DNA of 64,000 nucleotides from Phoebastria nigripes (Eukaryota > Chordata > Aves > Procellariiformes > Diomedeidae): assembly GCA_035582835.1 (NCBI GenBank), contig JAYKAV010000778.1, forward strand, positions 4,329,973 to 4,393,972, in the 5' to 3' direction. The notes below the pieces were generated by a model, which was given only the letters and a program-made list of their open reading frames with translations, made no database searches and was not told the DNA's origin. Of the stretch, positions 50,501-63,260 are shown in pieces. The stretch's first letter is position 1; each line of letters opens with the position of its first letter. A program made the translations under genes and the position numbers.

Positions 50501-53500
50501 AACACTGATATGGAACCAAGATTTCCACTAAAGGAACTGAATAATATTAAAGGAAGGAAAAATATTTAAGGATCATCTGGACACCATATATTGAGATTTT
50601 GAGGTGTTAGCATCAACTTTGGAACTCGGCAGGCATTTAAATGGTTTCCATGACAAGTTTCCATTACTAATGATGTTCCTAAACAGAGAGGTAATAATGC
50701 TAGAACACCTCTAGAAAGAGTTAGGATGCAATTCCAAGCGTTCTAGCAGAATAACAACTAGCCTTAACAAAAATCTAGCCTGTAAGTGAAGTTTATGACA
50801 GACTGTTGATGGATAATTCTATCACTCTCGTCAATTTTTCCTCCCCTTCCATCCCTTGTCTTACCATCAAGGGGACATTTTCCAATAAAAGAAATGTGCT
50901 AACACCATCAGTGCTAAAGAATCAAACAGCTTTACCTACCTAAATACCATTAACCGATTGCCCATTGATTCAAACCTACTGCTACCATAAACAGAAAAAA
51001 ATGATTTCACGTTCCTCTGAGATGGACTAAAATAGACACAAACAAAACGGGTGTTACTGAAATGCAGCAGTTTCTAATTCAACGCCGGTTCTGCCAGCAA
51101 GACGCATCGTAAAGACCTTACTTGTACAGAAAGGTAAAACGGATACAGAACTAGTAAATGAAGAATTTTTAACTTTGTCCATTGTGGAAAGAAACCAGGT
51201 TTCATTTAGGAGATTTTTTTTTTTTTTTTTAGGATTCACGCAAATAGCATCGTACCCAGCACGGACAGTTTCCTTTTCTCTCTTCACATTAATTTATCTC
51301 CAATCAACTGGGGCATTACGCCTGAAGCATATCTAAACCATGCAAAACCCTTCTCTTCATTAACCGTGACATTTGCTGTTTGTGTATTGGTCATGATATT
51401 AAGCACGCCTTGTCTCCCCTTAATTCCCAGCTGAACACTACCTGTAAAACAAAACTCCTGTAATCCTGGGCCTAAACTTCAAACAATTCAGCTCTGGGCA
51501 GCAGAGAGGAACCAGTTTCATCTAACTTCACCCGTATAAAAGCAACACCTCTCATTCAAGCAGGCCACGTAGGCTCCCTACGGCATCAAGTAATAATAAT
51601 AATTAAAAGGGATACTTCCTAAAAGCGATTTATCTCACTTGAAGTTAAGTGTCTAAAATACACAGAACACATTTTCCACTCTCTGTAAGCCCCTGTTCTA
51701 GAAGACTGCGATGCATGGCTCTGGCTACTCAAGTATTTAAAACTTTCTGGTTTCAACCCCAGGCACTCGCTCACGTTTGCTGTAGCAACGGGGGTGAAAG
51801 GCACTGGCTGCACCATGAGTCCTGCGCTCTGCAAACACAGATATTTCCCAAGTTTTGGCAAGTTGCTCATCACTTCTCAGCACCGCGGCTTCCCAGTCAG
51901 CTCCCTACGTTGACTCTCCCACTACCAAGTCCACTCTGCCAAGCCCGCTACCTTGAGCGGAAGAGAAAACCCCTCCTCTGGATGATGCAGTAGGAGTTTA
52001 GAATGATCCTGTCCCGAAACTCAGAGAGCGGTCTGTCCTAGCTAGTCTGAAAGACAACATGATCCAGCACCGTGAAGCAAGACTGGATCATATACTTTCA
52101 AGAGCCCATATGAGGGTAATTAAATAGCCACTTAAAAAGGGAGGCTAATGTACAGCGAATGCGACAAACACCAATGTTTTGTCATCTGAAATGTCTTTGT
52201 TTCAGCACATCAAAAAAAAAAAAAAAAGGTAATTAAATCTATAATATATGATTATGAAATAGTTCAGTTGTGGGTTTTTTTAATGCTGCTGTTATTTCAA
52301 ATACGAACTCAGTATCAAAATTTGACTCCCCATTTGAGAAAGTTATTTGGCATCACATAGACAATTCAGGATAGTCAAACCAACACATTCCTGATTTCTT
52401 CAGCGAGATAGGCCTGAAGCAGCAGACTGTATTTGATTTCAGTTTAGAAAAGATTAGATAATACAAAGCAATTTTGCCATCTGAGTTGGCTGAATACCAA
52501 CTGAATTATTCTGAACCTTTTATCTGCTACAAGATTCACGGAGCCGTCATATTCAGCTTCATGTGGCACTCTTTTTCATAAACCAAGACAGCGAGCGTGG
52601 CTACAGCCGTATACAAGCATAGGAAATGTATAGCCAACGAAGTCTTGTGCTGGACACTATATTGCTGTTTGGGAAAAACACAAGATACAATTTCTCCCTT
52701 CAGGACAAAACTTTGCTGACGTTTCTAATTTACAGACGCCTTTTTTTAGATTTTTTTTAACCTTTTTGTAAGGAATCATAATAATAAATATAATGAGAGA
52801 CTGCAAACCTTCTTAGGGAAACACAGCAATTTTCCTTTGCAATCCAAGCGCTGCAACATCTGAATCAAGACAGACATTCTAAACCAACTCTGTCAGTCCC
52901 TACCAGAGCCGTATAAAGCCAAGATCTTATGATTAAATGTATCAAAGACATTATCAAAGTGCCTGATCTCTGCCTGCTCTGAAAAGTTCTGAAGGCTGAC
53001 TGAAAAGTATCCAGGGAAAAGAAAAAAAAAAAAAAAGGGGGAAAAAACCCCAAAACAACTCAAAGATCACATGCTGCTCGATTTGGCTCACTCCTCCTCA
53101 AAGACCTGACCTGACGCAGAAGGGCAGCTTGGACGTTCAGAGAGAAAGAACTGTTCCAGAGTTTGCTTATTTGTGTCACGGGGAACTTCCATACATTCGC
53201 TAACAGCTTCAGGCCACTCACCTTAAGGGCAATACTATAACGCCTGTTGAAATCCACACACGTGGCAATGGAAGCAGCCCTGTCCTCCCCCCGCACTGCC
53301 CCGGGAAGTCCTGTGCTTGCATCGTCCCTCCCCCTGACTTCACGTTTCCCATCAGAAATGCTGGAGCTTATTTGTTAATTCAACCAAAAACTGCTTGGTG
53401 GGAGAAAAAAATTGTCTGAAAGCTCAAAGAAATAGTTTAATTTCATGGTTTAGCTCGAAGAAAGTTTTATTTCTGAAGAACTGCTCCAACTGTGTTGTCA

Positions 53501-53883
53501 GTGAAACAAGCAGTAGAACTGGTCAGAAAATTTCAGCCAAAAACATTTCCTACCAGAAAACCAAAATTGTTTTCTAGAACAAAGCAGAACTTCTTGTGAG
53601 CTGCTGCTGGGAGTGCCTCCGGTCTTCTCTCCCCTTATGAACGCTGTAACTCATCTCAACTACATTTCCTATAATGCACTCCAGTAACTCATGGAAGTGC
53701 AAAGCATAATAGTGACCCGAGAACAATTTTATTTTAGATCAATATGGGAGAACATAATATTTGGATGTATCGACATGAAAGGTTTTCTGATCTCCCTGTT
53801 CTGCCAGAATTTTTGACACTACCTCCTTTCATTGCCAATTTTCAATGAAATAACCATTTAATAACAAATCTCCCAAGCAGAGG

Positions 53884-53907
53884 AAAAAAAAAAAAAAAAA
53901 AAAAAAA
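53884..53907 (+). repeat. Poly-A tract (24 A)
   Basis: An uninterrupted A run followed by GAAAAAAGAGG, about 0.65 kb downstream (in gene direction) of the candidate first exon. No attached retroelement is seen. Confidence 0.9.
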
Positions 53908-54559
53908 GAAAAAAAGAGGCTCTTCATTTCCCACAGACATTATACAAGTATTCATCTCAATGATTTTCTTCTGGTTTGCAGAGCAAATGCTGACATTACT
54001 GTTACGATCACTTCCCGCATGCCCAACTCTCAAGTCCTGCAGTCATCAGCGCGACCCCCTCGTGTGTGCCTGGTCCCACTCACTGTGACCCTCAGCTGCA
54101 GAAAGACCTTGGGGCTGGCTCTGTCTCTACTGCAAACACACAGAATAATATCACGTACCGGGCAGACAACAGCTTAAGAAAAAGTGACCAAGTTCACGTT
54201 CTGAGAACCATCGATGCAGGATCATTTACAGCAGTCGTGTAAACCAGGATAATTGATTACGTCCATTCATTTGAAGGATTCGTTTCACTGACGGTGTTCT
54301 CTCTCCGTATAGCTCAACCTTTTGGTAGCTGGCAACGCATTTAAGTGACTGCACAGCTTAGCGACAGCTGCTTTTTAATTACAGTCAGCCACAATAGCAA
54401 AAGCAAAGCTTGAACGTGGACACATTTAGCAGATCTCTTAATACTGCAAGCTATCAAGTAAGATTCAGGCTGAGCAAAGAGATCCTCTTCAAATCTAACA
54501 TGCACAACCCCGATCTTAATTTTTGCCTTTGATTCCTGTTTTCTTCAGCCACGACTTAC

Positions 54560-54694
54560 CAGGGCTTCGGGATCTTTACTTTCTTCGCTGTTGCATCCGT
54601 AATAGTCAGGGGTTTTATCCAAATCCTGTATGTTCCCTTGGGTTCTTAAACCCTTATCTGAATGACAAGACTGGCAAATTGGTGCATTGCCCAT
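54560..54694 (-). CDS. ANK2: Candidate alternative first coding exon of ANK2 (45 codons)
   Basis: Read on the minus strand, an ATG at 54694-54692 (G at -3 and G at +4, a good Kozak context) opens 45 codons beginning MGNAPICQSC. They end in EAL at a consensus donor, CTG followed by GTAAGT. The donor is phase 0, the phase needed to join the repeat 1 exon, which starts with a serine codon at 41189. The peptide is acidic towards its end (SEESKDPEAL) and contains four cysteines. The same frame stays open upstream to an ATG at 54979, so a longer N-terminus is possible if transcription starts further upstream. A CpG-dense patch lies immediately upstream, as expected for a promoter-linked first exon. 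Ankyrin genes are known to use several alternative first exons. I do not recognise this peptide from any ankyrin isoform, so the assignment rests on donor, phase, strand and CpG context. The frame could instead be a chance ORF. Confidence 0.5.
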
Positions 54695-54719
54695 ATCGCT
54701 TCTTCCAAACTTGCTCCGC

Positions 54720-54870
54720 AGAGGGTGCCCCGTGCTCCCGAAGGACAGCCGACGACCCAGGAGGAGGATCCCGCCCGCGCTCCGCTCCCCGGCCGCTCGT
54801 ACCAGGCTCCCTTCCCCGAGCCGTCCTGTGTCACGGAGAACCCGAAACCCCAGCAACTGCGGGCAGCAGT
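54720..54870 (-). promoter_or_regulatory. CpG-dense patch, candidate minus-strand promoter and 5' UTR
   Basis: About 18 CpG dinucleotides fall in roughly 165 bases, far above the CpG-poor surrounding introns. The minus strand includes a GC-box-like GCGCGGGCGGG. The patch lies directly 5' of the candidate first coding exon at 54560-54694, where a CpG-island promoter would be expected. I see no TATA box at a convincing distance. The patch is shorter than a formal CpG island. Promoter function is inferred from composition and position. Confidence 0.45.
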
Positions 54871-55433
54871 CGGTGACCATTTCCAATTCAGGCGCTGCCT
54901 GTCTATTTTTACACCTACCAGGCCAGCTATGCATGTCAATGGCGTTGGGGTGGGCTGGGGGGGAACCGCTTTCCAGCATACAGCCAGCCTAGCACGTAAA
55001 GTTAAAGTCCCACTGCGTGAAATGCCTCTACATGTGAGGGTTATTGAATTACCCAGTTGCGTGCCTTTCAATGTTTTGATTTTTTTTTTTTTTTCCCCCT
55101 ACCGCTCTCGGTCTCGCTGTGTTTACGTAAAGCACTAGATGTCAGAATGTTGCTAATGCCTTCTGAGTTTCTAACTCAAAAAGATGACTAATTCAAGTTG
55201 CAACTATTTGATGTTTACAAAACAAGACAACAATGCATGAGTACAGATTTCATCACCATTTCATTCCTGTGATTCACATGGTATTTCACGTTCATGTAGA
55301 TAATAACAGTGATGAGCTTGCTTTTGAATTGATGTATCCCCTGGGTTTGATTTCAGAGGAGCTCAAATGTATCCAAAAAGGACAATCTCTGATCCTAGAT
55401 CACTTTAGCTCTTGTCTATGTCCTGTCTGATCT

Positions 55434-55560
55434 CGTTTGGGGGTTTTATTGTTGTTTTGGTTTAGGGTTGTTTGGGGTTTTTTTTAGCTAGAATAGTAAC
55501 TATTAAAAAAAAAAAAACACCAAAGCAAACAAACAAAAACCCCACCAAAATTGAGAATAA
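55434..55560. repeat. GT-rich tract followed by complementary CA-rich tract
   Basis: A GT-rich stretch with GGGGTTTT-type runs (55434-55490) is followed after about 15 bases by a run of 13 A and CAAACAAACAAAAACCCCACC. The second half is broadly complementary to the first, so the region is an imperfect inverted repeat of low-complexity DNA. A further CA-rich tract follows at about 55675-55740. The long open frames on both strands here (55462-55747) are low-complexity artefacts. Confidence 0.65.
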
Positions 55561-57877
55561 GGACATTCCCTCTAGGTTTGAGTTAGTTATCATGATTGTA
55601 CCCAGTAGGATAAAAATAATTTTGAGGATTGCGTTTTGGAATCCACCCATTATCCCAGAAGAGGCCCACTGCAGAATTAAAACCAAAAACAAACAAACAA
55701 GCAAAAAAACCAACAAACCAAAACAAAACCCCCACAAAGTTAGCTGAGAAATAATCAGCAGTTTTCAAATGCTTCAGGAACAGCTGGAGGTAACGGAGGT
55801 AATGGAGACAGACTGCCTGTCTGTAGGTAACAGAGTCCCCTAGAACGTATCGCAATGCACACGCAACATGTAAGCGGAGCTGGGCATGTGTTTGAAAAAT
55901 TAAGCCCAAAATTCCTCAGAAACAGAGCGATCCTCAAAGAACTGTAACATCTAGCCAACGTTTTTCTCTTTGGGGTTTCCAACTATTGCTAGTACCGCAG
56001 TACACGTCAGCAGGCAGCTGTCCATAGCATCCTATTGATTTCTACCCAGTTACCCTTCACAGCAGTGCCAGTCATAATCGGAGAGAGCAAGCTCTCCCCA
56101 GCCCCCCCCTTTTAACGATTATTGAACAGTATAGGGTTCTCTTTTGTGTTAATTACTGTGAGGTAGATTTCAAATGGCTCTGTAATTTTTCCTTGACTGA
56201 TGAATGCTCCAGGATGGGATCGTTCAGCTCCTTGGAAAAGCCTCAGGCGCTAGGATGTGTAACGAGTATGAATCCACACTGGACGGATGCATGTGCAAAA
56301 TAGTTAAATTCATTGTCGCTTTTGGTTATGTGATTATATACTTGTACGGAACTGAACGAAACCTGAACTACAAAACGTCCCCGACAACAACATTTTTGCC
56401 AGCAGTTGGCAAATACAAGAGATGGAATGTTTAATCTTACATTCAGACAGTCTGAACTTCAAATATAAAACGACTAATGAACAAGTAAAGGCTTCAGCTC
56501 ATGTTAAAATTATACATTATAATAATAAAATATAATACGTGCACACACTACTACTTAGCTACGAGCAGGTTCAGATGCAGGCTGACCATACTGAGAATGA
56601 CCATCGCAACTGCATTTGACGTTTGGTTCCCACCACACTGAGAGCGGTCACTGCCCTTAATTGACACCAGTGATGTTTCAGAAATTCTCACGCAAGGCTA
56701 GCCTTCCCATAATTAGCTGACACTGATTTTCTTCAACTCTTCCGAGGCATTACCCTATGCAGGAAGGTGTATATACATTGCCATGACTTCTTCATGCAGT
56801 TATAAAGATAAAAGGATGCAAGAAGGAATCCCACCAAATGCTTGACTCCACCAAAGTTCATATAACCAAGGTTCCAACATAAACTGGAACTAAAAATCCT
56901 TGGATAGAGCCATCTATTTAATGTGAAATGAAGTTACTAGAAAACACAGAAAAGAGTGAAACAAGGCATCGGCTCAAGGGGAGAGGGTGGCAAAAACCGA
57001 GTAGCATGCATTCCTTTGAAATAATGCTTGCAGAAAGCAACAATCTGTGTAGACATCTGATGGAGAGCAATGGAGAAGCTTTCTGCCAGAGCCTTTTAAC
57101 AATATTACTGTTGTTTGTCAAAAGGGTTCCAAGTCATTAGGGCAAATTACTCAGAAAGCAAACATGTTCGTGTTTTGCCAAACTTAGTTCGGACATCATA
57201 TCCTAACAAAGTATACGTCTTACGATGTAGGATTCAAAGCCTTTGTGGAGGAACATGTTGCAGTGTCTTTGTAAGTTCCCATGCTCTTTTTTGCTGCTGC
57301 TGTTTGGGCTGCAAATCTATCCCATCAGGCAGCAGTGAAGAAAGCAAAACACAAAGGCATAGCTTTCAAGCACGAAACTCATACCAAAGCATCTTAGTCC
57401 TCCTCTCCGTACAGAAAAGTCAGAGCCTGCTCTGTGTCACACTGCCAGAACTGCTCTGAAGCCCACGACCTTGCGCCTCTTCGCAGGGGAGCAGAACTTT
57501 TTAAAGAAACTCCTGTAGGTAATTCACTGAATCCACTTGTTTTCCCACGCTTTAATATACCCTTTTACGCCTCAGCAGCGCAACAGACCTTTTTGCAACA
57601 CTAACTCCAAACCTTAATTACTCCCTTAACTAGAAAACCTTCAGAAAACACTTTAAAGCGCCCGGTAAGAAAGAGAGCAGAGTATCTCGTATCCTATACT
57701 TAAGCGTTGACGCTAGGAATGCAAGCAGCTGACCGAGACAGGATCCCTCTTGTCCCCCAAAATGCTGATACCATAGGAGAAACATGAGAAGCGCTCAGTA
57801 GTCCAGAAACCCACCTTTTTGCTCCAATCTATGCCTTGCACTCGCACTTTAAACACGTATACAACCCTCACGCTTTT

Positions 57878-57890
57878 GGGGGGGGGGGGG
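57878..57890 (+). repeat. Poly-G run (13 G)
   Basis: A single uninterrupted G run preceded by TTTT and followed by AAATC. It is the longest G homopolymer in the window. Confidence 0.9.
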
Positions 57891-60800
57891 AAATCACGCT
57901 GTGCTTCATTTGGAGGGTTTAAGTTTGCCGCAGTACTTGCGGTAAGTGCAAACTGGTTCATTCATCTCGGCAGGTTTTCCCCACAGTCAGCCCTGTAAAG
58001 TGGCAGCGTTAACTGTGCCGGGATTTTCATTTTTTAAGAGAAATATTCTGGTAATGCGCTTCTGTCAGAAACCCCATTCTTCCCACTCCCTTGCCCTCCT
58101 AAGTCAAATCTTCGTTATCCACACGTCCGACTTTCTTTGTTCTTGGCCAATAAATTTTTGAGTTTGAGTTTTCGCACATTGAACTCTATCTGACACCGAG
58201 AAAACGGGGAACAAATCAAAGAACTGTGGTACTATTTAGAGCAACCACGGGACTGCCCTAGTTCATTTGTTGAAAATTGTCATAATACTGCTCTTCACCA
58301 CAATTTCAGAACACCCCTCTTTCTCTTGGCATCATTCTTACGCGATGTGGTGGCTCATTATAACACTTCCATTAGCTGTTGCTTGGGGGAGAATTCCAGC
58401 CCTATGGGGAATTTTCTCCTGGCAACTTTGGCACTTTTGCACCCCCACAAATAATGCAAAGTGATCAGAATTCATCAAAAAATGCAGACCGGCAAGCTCA
58501 AAAGCCCTGGTAAAGACCATTACTAGCATAATGGGCTCTCTGCAAAAAATCTAGAACCATATGAAGACTACTGTCAGCTGCCTTCTCTGTTTCAAATCAT
58601 GCTATAGGCTTTGGGAAACGTTCTGGTTGCATCACTTGAACTCTTTCTAAGCCTGCAGCAGTTACGATTATCAGCTTTTCGGCAACACAAAGCCAGGACA
58701 CAAAACAACAGGCAAAGCCCTCAGCAGACTTCTGGGAATTGCATCTTGCGAGATCTTTTCCATTAAGCACAGCAAAACGTACCTTCAGATTTCAGGCAAT
58801 CAGCCATTAAGTACATTTGCGGGAGTCTTATTTTGTTACATTTTCTACTTCTTTAAACAGTTTTCCTAATTGTGGCATTCAGAAGAGATACAACTGGGGA
58901 TAAAATTAAATACAGTTGAGTAAAGATACTCATTTTTAAACTTGACCAGACAAGTCACATTGGCCCCGACATTTTTTTTGCCAGAAGTGAGGTCTAGCAT
59001 GTTACATAATGCCTGTTCTGAACGGCATCAGCCATTTTACAAATATTTTTCTCAGATACGCACCTGGCTCGGTTTAAATATCAGCATGAGACAACTTCTG
59101 ATAAAACAGCTACCACCTCCTTTGGCCAGCAAACACCAGCATGTATTTGTGATTCTTGTTACGGTCTGGTTTATTTGCAGTTTGCCATATATAAAAATAT
59201 TGAGCCTAGTCAAAGGATGAACTACAGATGTAAACCACTTGGAAAGTCAACTAGAAATCGAAAACAAACCCCCAAAGATAAACATAGACAGTATTGCCTG
59301 AGACCATATAAAATACTAAGTGAAAAAATAAGAAGCCTTACCATCCAAAAGATAAATGTTAAAGACACAAAGAAATGTTTTTGCACGTGTAACATTGCAC
59401 TTTTATCATGCTTATGCATCCATTATGCTTCATAACGTCACCAAGAATAAAAATAAGCATATAGTGATTATAATGTCATCACCAACAAGAACTTACTCGC
59501 CTAATTACAGGATTTCTTCTGTCACCAGTTTCAGTTTTCACTTTTCCAAAGATTCTTGTAGCAAATGGAGTCATTGCTAAATACTTTTGACTTCCCTACT
59601 ACTGCCCATCAAGAAAAACAGGGCAATACAAACCCACTGATTTGCTGCTACTTGCAAAATCTCAGCGAAGACCTCAAAGACTAACAAGCGAGAAGCAGTG
59701 AAATCAAAGCTGTAATCTAATCTCCAGATGGAGACTTAATTTTATGGGATACCGTTCATCAGTCCAGGAACGGCAAAGCTTGTGTCTTGTCAGATGGAAC
59801 AGGACTAGGGACAGTCTCACACCCCCAGGTATGCAGCAACAAAAGCAAAACTGCTCCGCTGCTGTGAAGAATGCTGCTTTACCCTTTTTTGCCATCACTG
59901 TTAAAAGCTTAGTTTGTCAGTAGAGGTTTCAATTATGCCCTAATGTAGGCACAGTAGCTAAAATAACAATTCAGCAGGTACTGTAAAAACATATAGTGCT
60001 GCAAAATCAAAGACAAAAGGGGAAAATGAAGGCGAGAGAGAAGGAGTTCCAAGTATCGAGACGAATCACAACCTATACATTGTTTGTGACATAAACCCCC
60101 AAATTTATTACTGTGAAATCTTTCCCCAAAGAGGTATTTCCTACTACATTTTTATGGTTAAACATAGTAATTTTAAAAAAAAAAAAAAAAAGGAGAGAGA
60201 AAAGAGACTGTACCGGGACCTATATATTTCTAGGAGATTTCCTGAACTTTGAAATGTTTCCCAAACGCAAAGTCTTTCGCTCTTTGGGATTCTTCCATGG
60301 GAAGGTCAAGTACAACACGGCTCACTTGTTTCTGGCAATTATTTTGGGTCAGGTCTTGAGCTCATGCAGATTATAAACTCTGATGATTTATGCTTTTATA
60401 TCGTTTATGTCCCCTTTATGTTTTAGAATAATGACACCGATGCGATCATTATGTCCCAAAAATTCAGCCTTTTCTTTCTTCTGGTATCTACCCTATGTTG
60501 GTCACACAGGCCACAACAAATAATTCCTGAAACCCAAGCAGCCTTTATAAAGTTGTCTGCTACAGAGGACCTAGCAGCAAATCCTTTTCAGCTTAAATAA
60601 TTTGAGTCCAATCAATTGCAAAAACCTATTCTGAGCCATTTTGAAGAGGACGAATCATTTTGCTATGCTTTAGATGGTGAATCATTCAACACATTAAGCA
60701 CAACGATCCTCTCCGGACAGTGACAAAGAGCTCTTAATCCAAGTAGTACCATATGGCTTTAGATCCCTATGAGAATGAGCAAACAGATAACCTGGTTTTT

Positions 60801-63231
60801 AATCACCGCAGCTACAGATCCTGCAGTACTGAAGGGGCACAGGTGTGACAGAAGCGGGAAAAGATTGCTTCATGGATAGGAAAGTTTAAAACAAAGAAGT
60901 ATATAATATATACAATTAAAAAAAAAAAAAAAAGCTATACAATCTCTGTTATTCTGAAATATTTATGGCTTCCTGGTGAATTTACAGGGACCTTCCTCCA
61001 AACACAAGCCACCTGAGCCTCCAGCATTCCACAGATAAAACACATGGAACAAATAAAAAAATTCAGAAAGAAAACAAAAATCAAAGCGTGGACAATTCAA
61101 ACTCAAACATACAGCATACCGCCTGACATACCCTTCATACACTGGTTAGAGTGTAAGCAGGTGCAAAAGGCAACCTTTTTATTCCAGTATTCGTAGCGTT
61201 TAAATATGTAATTTTTAGAAAGACAATATTAACTAACCATTAGTATTTTGGTTACCTGTAATTCAAAACCTACTGGGTTATTTCATGCTTGTTTTCATAC
61301 CTACTCACAGAGGGGGAAAACATCTCGCGTGAATTCTGAGGTAATCGGAAAAAAAGTTCATTTCCCTTCTACAGGTTATCAACTGATCAATACACAAGTT
61401 GCTAACGAAGTTATTTTATATTCGCATGGAACAATCTGTTTTCCCATGTGAAAAACGCAAAGCAGATGGCGCAGAGAGCACGTGTTCGTGAGGGCATTAC
61501 CCCGGCACTCTCCCTGGATGCCAGACTCAGCACCCGCGGTACAGCCTCAGCTCGCTCTCGTCTCCTTTTGGCTTGGTCCGTCGATATGTTAAAAGAGCGT
61601 GGCACATACTGATTTACTTTCTCAGTATCTGTAAAATTAGGGGAGCTTTGGGATGAGGGGTGTGACGCAGGAAGACAAAAACCAAAACAACTTTTCGTGG
61701 TCTATTTAATAGCGAACCCCTCACAGGCACAGCAGTTTACGTACCACGTACATATTTTTCTCATAAAAATTACAGTCGATAATTTCTTTTCTTTCTCAGC
61801 CCTGCTTCAATCTTCCACTTTCCAAAGAGAAAAACTCATCGGAACTGAAACACACGTGTTAACATCAAACGCCGAATAACACGCAGGAACTATTACAAGG
61901 ATTGCTGACTAATCACAAAACAAGCAAAATCTATGACTGCCTTTGAAACTCTGGGTCGAACCAGTGGAAGGAGAAGTATTCAATATCATTTTATCAGCTG
62001 GTCTTAATCTATTTAATTTGCTGACCATCATTTTCTCAAGCCAGGGCAAGAAAACCTGCGGGACTGTATGGGCAGCTCTTCAGCTGGAATCTAAGCATGA
62101 CCATGAATTATGAAATTAATACCCGATTGATTCCAACTCAAATGCAGAACCACGTTGTTCTCGTGGACTTGTATCTTTGCCACCCTTGTTTTGCAGATTG
62201 AAGGAATTACTTTTAATGCATAGCAATATTTGTATTTGCTGATATATACGGAAAAGTAGTTGTGTTATAAAATGACAGCTGTTCACTAAATTAAAAAAAT
62301 GCATGCATATGCTATTCAGCATAAACATGGTATATGCAGAAATGATGGAAAGCCACAGCCTCAAATGCATTCGCGGTACACTTGGCCAACACAGAGAAGC
62401 ATTTAGATCAATTTAGTCGTGCGAGCCCAACTTCACTTTGATTAACGCTGTGGGATCTTATTAGAAGCAGTAATCTAAGAGCAGTGATGCAGCAAAGCTT
62501 TCGCTGCACCAAAACGTGGATCTCAGGGTAAAGGGTTAAGAATGCACCCATGCCAACATAACTATTAAGTATATTATCACTTCCTGTGCCCAAAACAGCT
62601 TTTCTTTTTTTTTCTTTTCAACAAAAGTAAACGTTTTTTGAGAACTCCATGTTTTTATATCCCTCTGTGGCAGTAAGCTCTAATTGGTACCTATTCGTCT
62701 TAGGCAGTTCAGTCTAAACCTAAATCAAGTATCTGGCCCTTGATTAGCTCTAATTTTTGTTCCTTAACACAGACGGGATACTAAATCTGCCTTAAGCCAT
62801 CTTGTAGGATTTCGTGAAGCTATCTCATTCAGAATTTGGAATATCCAAGTAAGGCTTCAATCCTCTTCTCTAAGATAATCATCCTATCTTCTTTTTTTGA
62901 ATACATCAGCAGGAGATCACTGCTGACTCCCTGAAAATCCCAGTCTCTCAACTCCCTGTTATTGAAATACAGAATGAGGAGGAACAGTCCCACTATGGAC
63001 CGCTATACCACTCCGTTGCCTTCCCCCCAAAGCACCATACGGTTACTCCCGTTGCATTAGGAGAAACGGTGCACGCACCCTTTTCCTACGTGCTCCTGAA
63101 GTTCTCGCTTCTCTTTGATTTCTTACAAATTTTATGCAACTTTCAAAGACAAAACTTCCGTATTTTCATGTAAAATCAGTTTGTCGGGGGAATATGTATT
63201 TCATGTATAACATATAAAAGACAGTATGTCT

Positions 63232-63260
63232 CATATATATACATATGTATACAATATACA
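63232..63260 (+). repeat. TA-rich microsatellite
   Basis: The run CATATATATACATATGTATA is followed by CAATATAC. It is an imperfect TA/CA simple repeat in the 5' flank. Confidence 0.75.

Larger units (their letters stand above)
41190..54559 (-). other. ANK2: Intron or 5' region between the candidate first exon and the repeat 1 exon
   Basis: These 13.4 kb form an intron if the exon at 54560-54694 is used, and otherwise are part of a longer first intron. They hold poly-A and poly-T tracts and a short TA/CA microsatellite. One isolated strong donor sequence lies near 46390, but its reading frame is incompatible with ANK2. No CR1 fragment is clear here. Confidence 0.75.

Noticed and set aside
54662..55138. 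Plus-strand open frame through the CpG patch
   Set aside because: GC-rich DNA lowers stop frequency on both strands. The minus strand has the matching donor and the ANK2 orientation, and the plus-strand peptide shows no recognisable feature.
55462..55747. Long hydrophobic minus-strand frame resembling a membrane protein
   Set aside because: It is a translation of GT/CA-rich low-complexity DNA. The mirror frame on the plus strand is equally open.
61411..61605. Arginine-rich minus-strand frame in a slightly CpG-enriched patch
   Set aside because: Only a weak GGGGTAATG donor-like sequence is present, CpG density is modest and the peptide matches nothing. There is too little support for a first exon.
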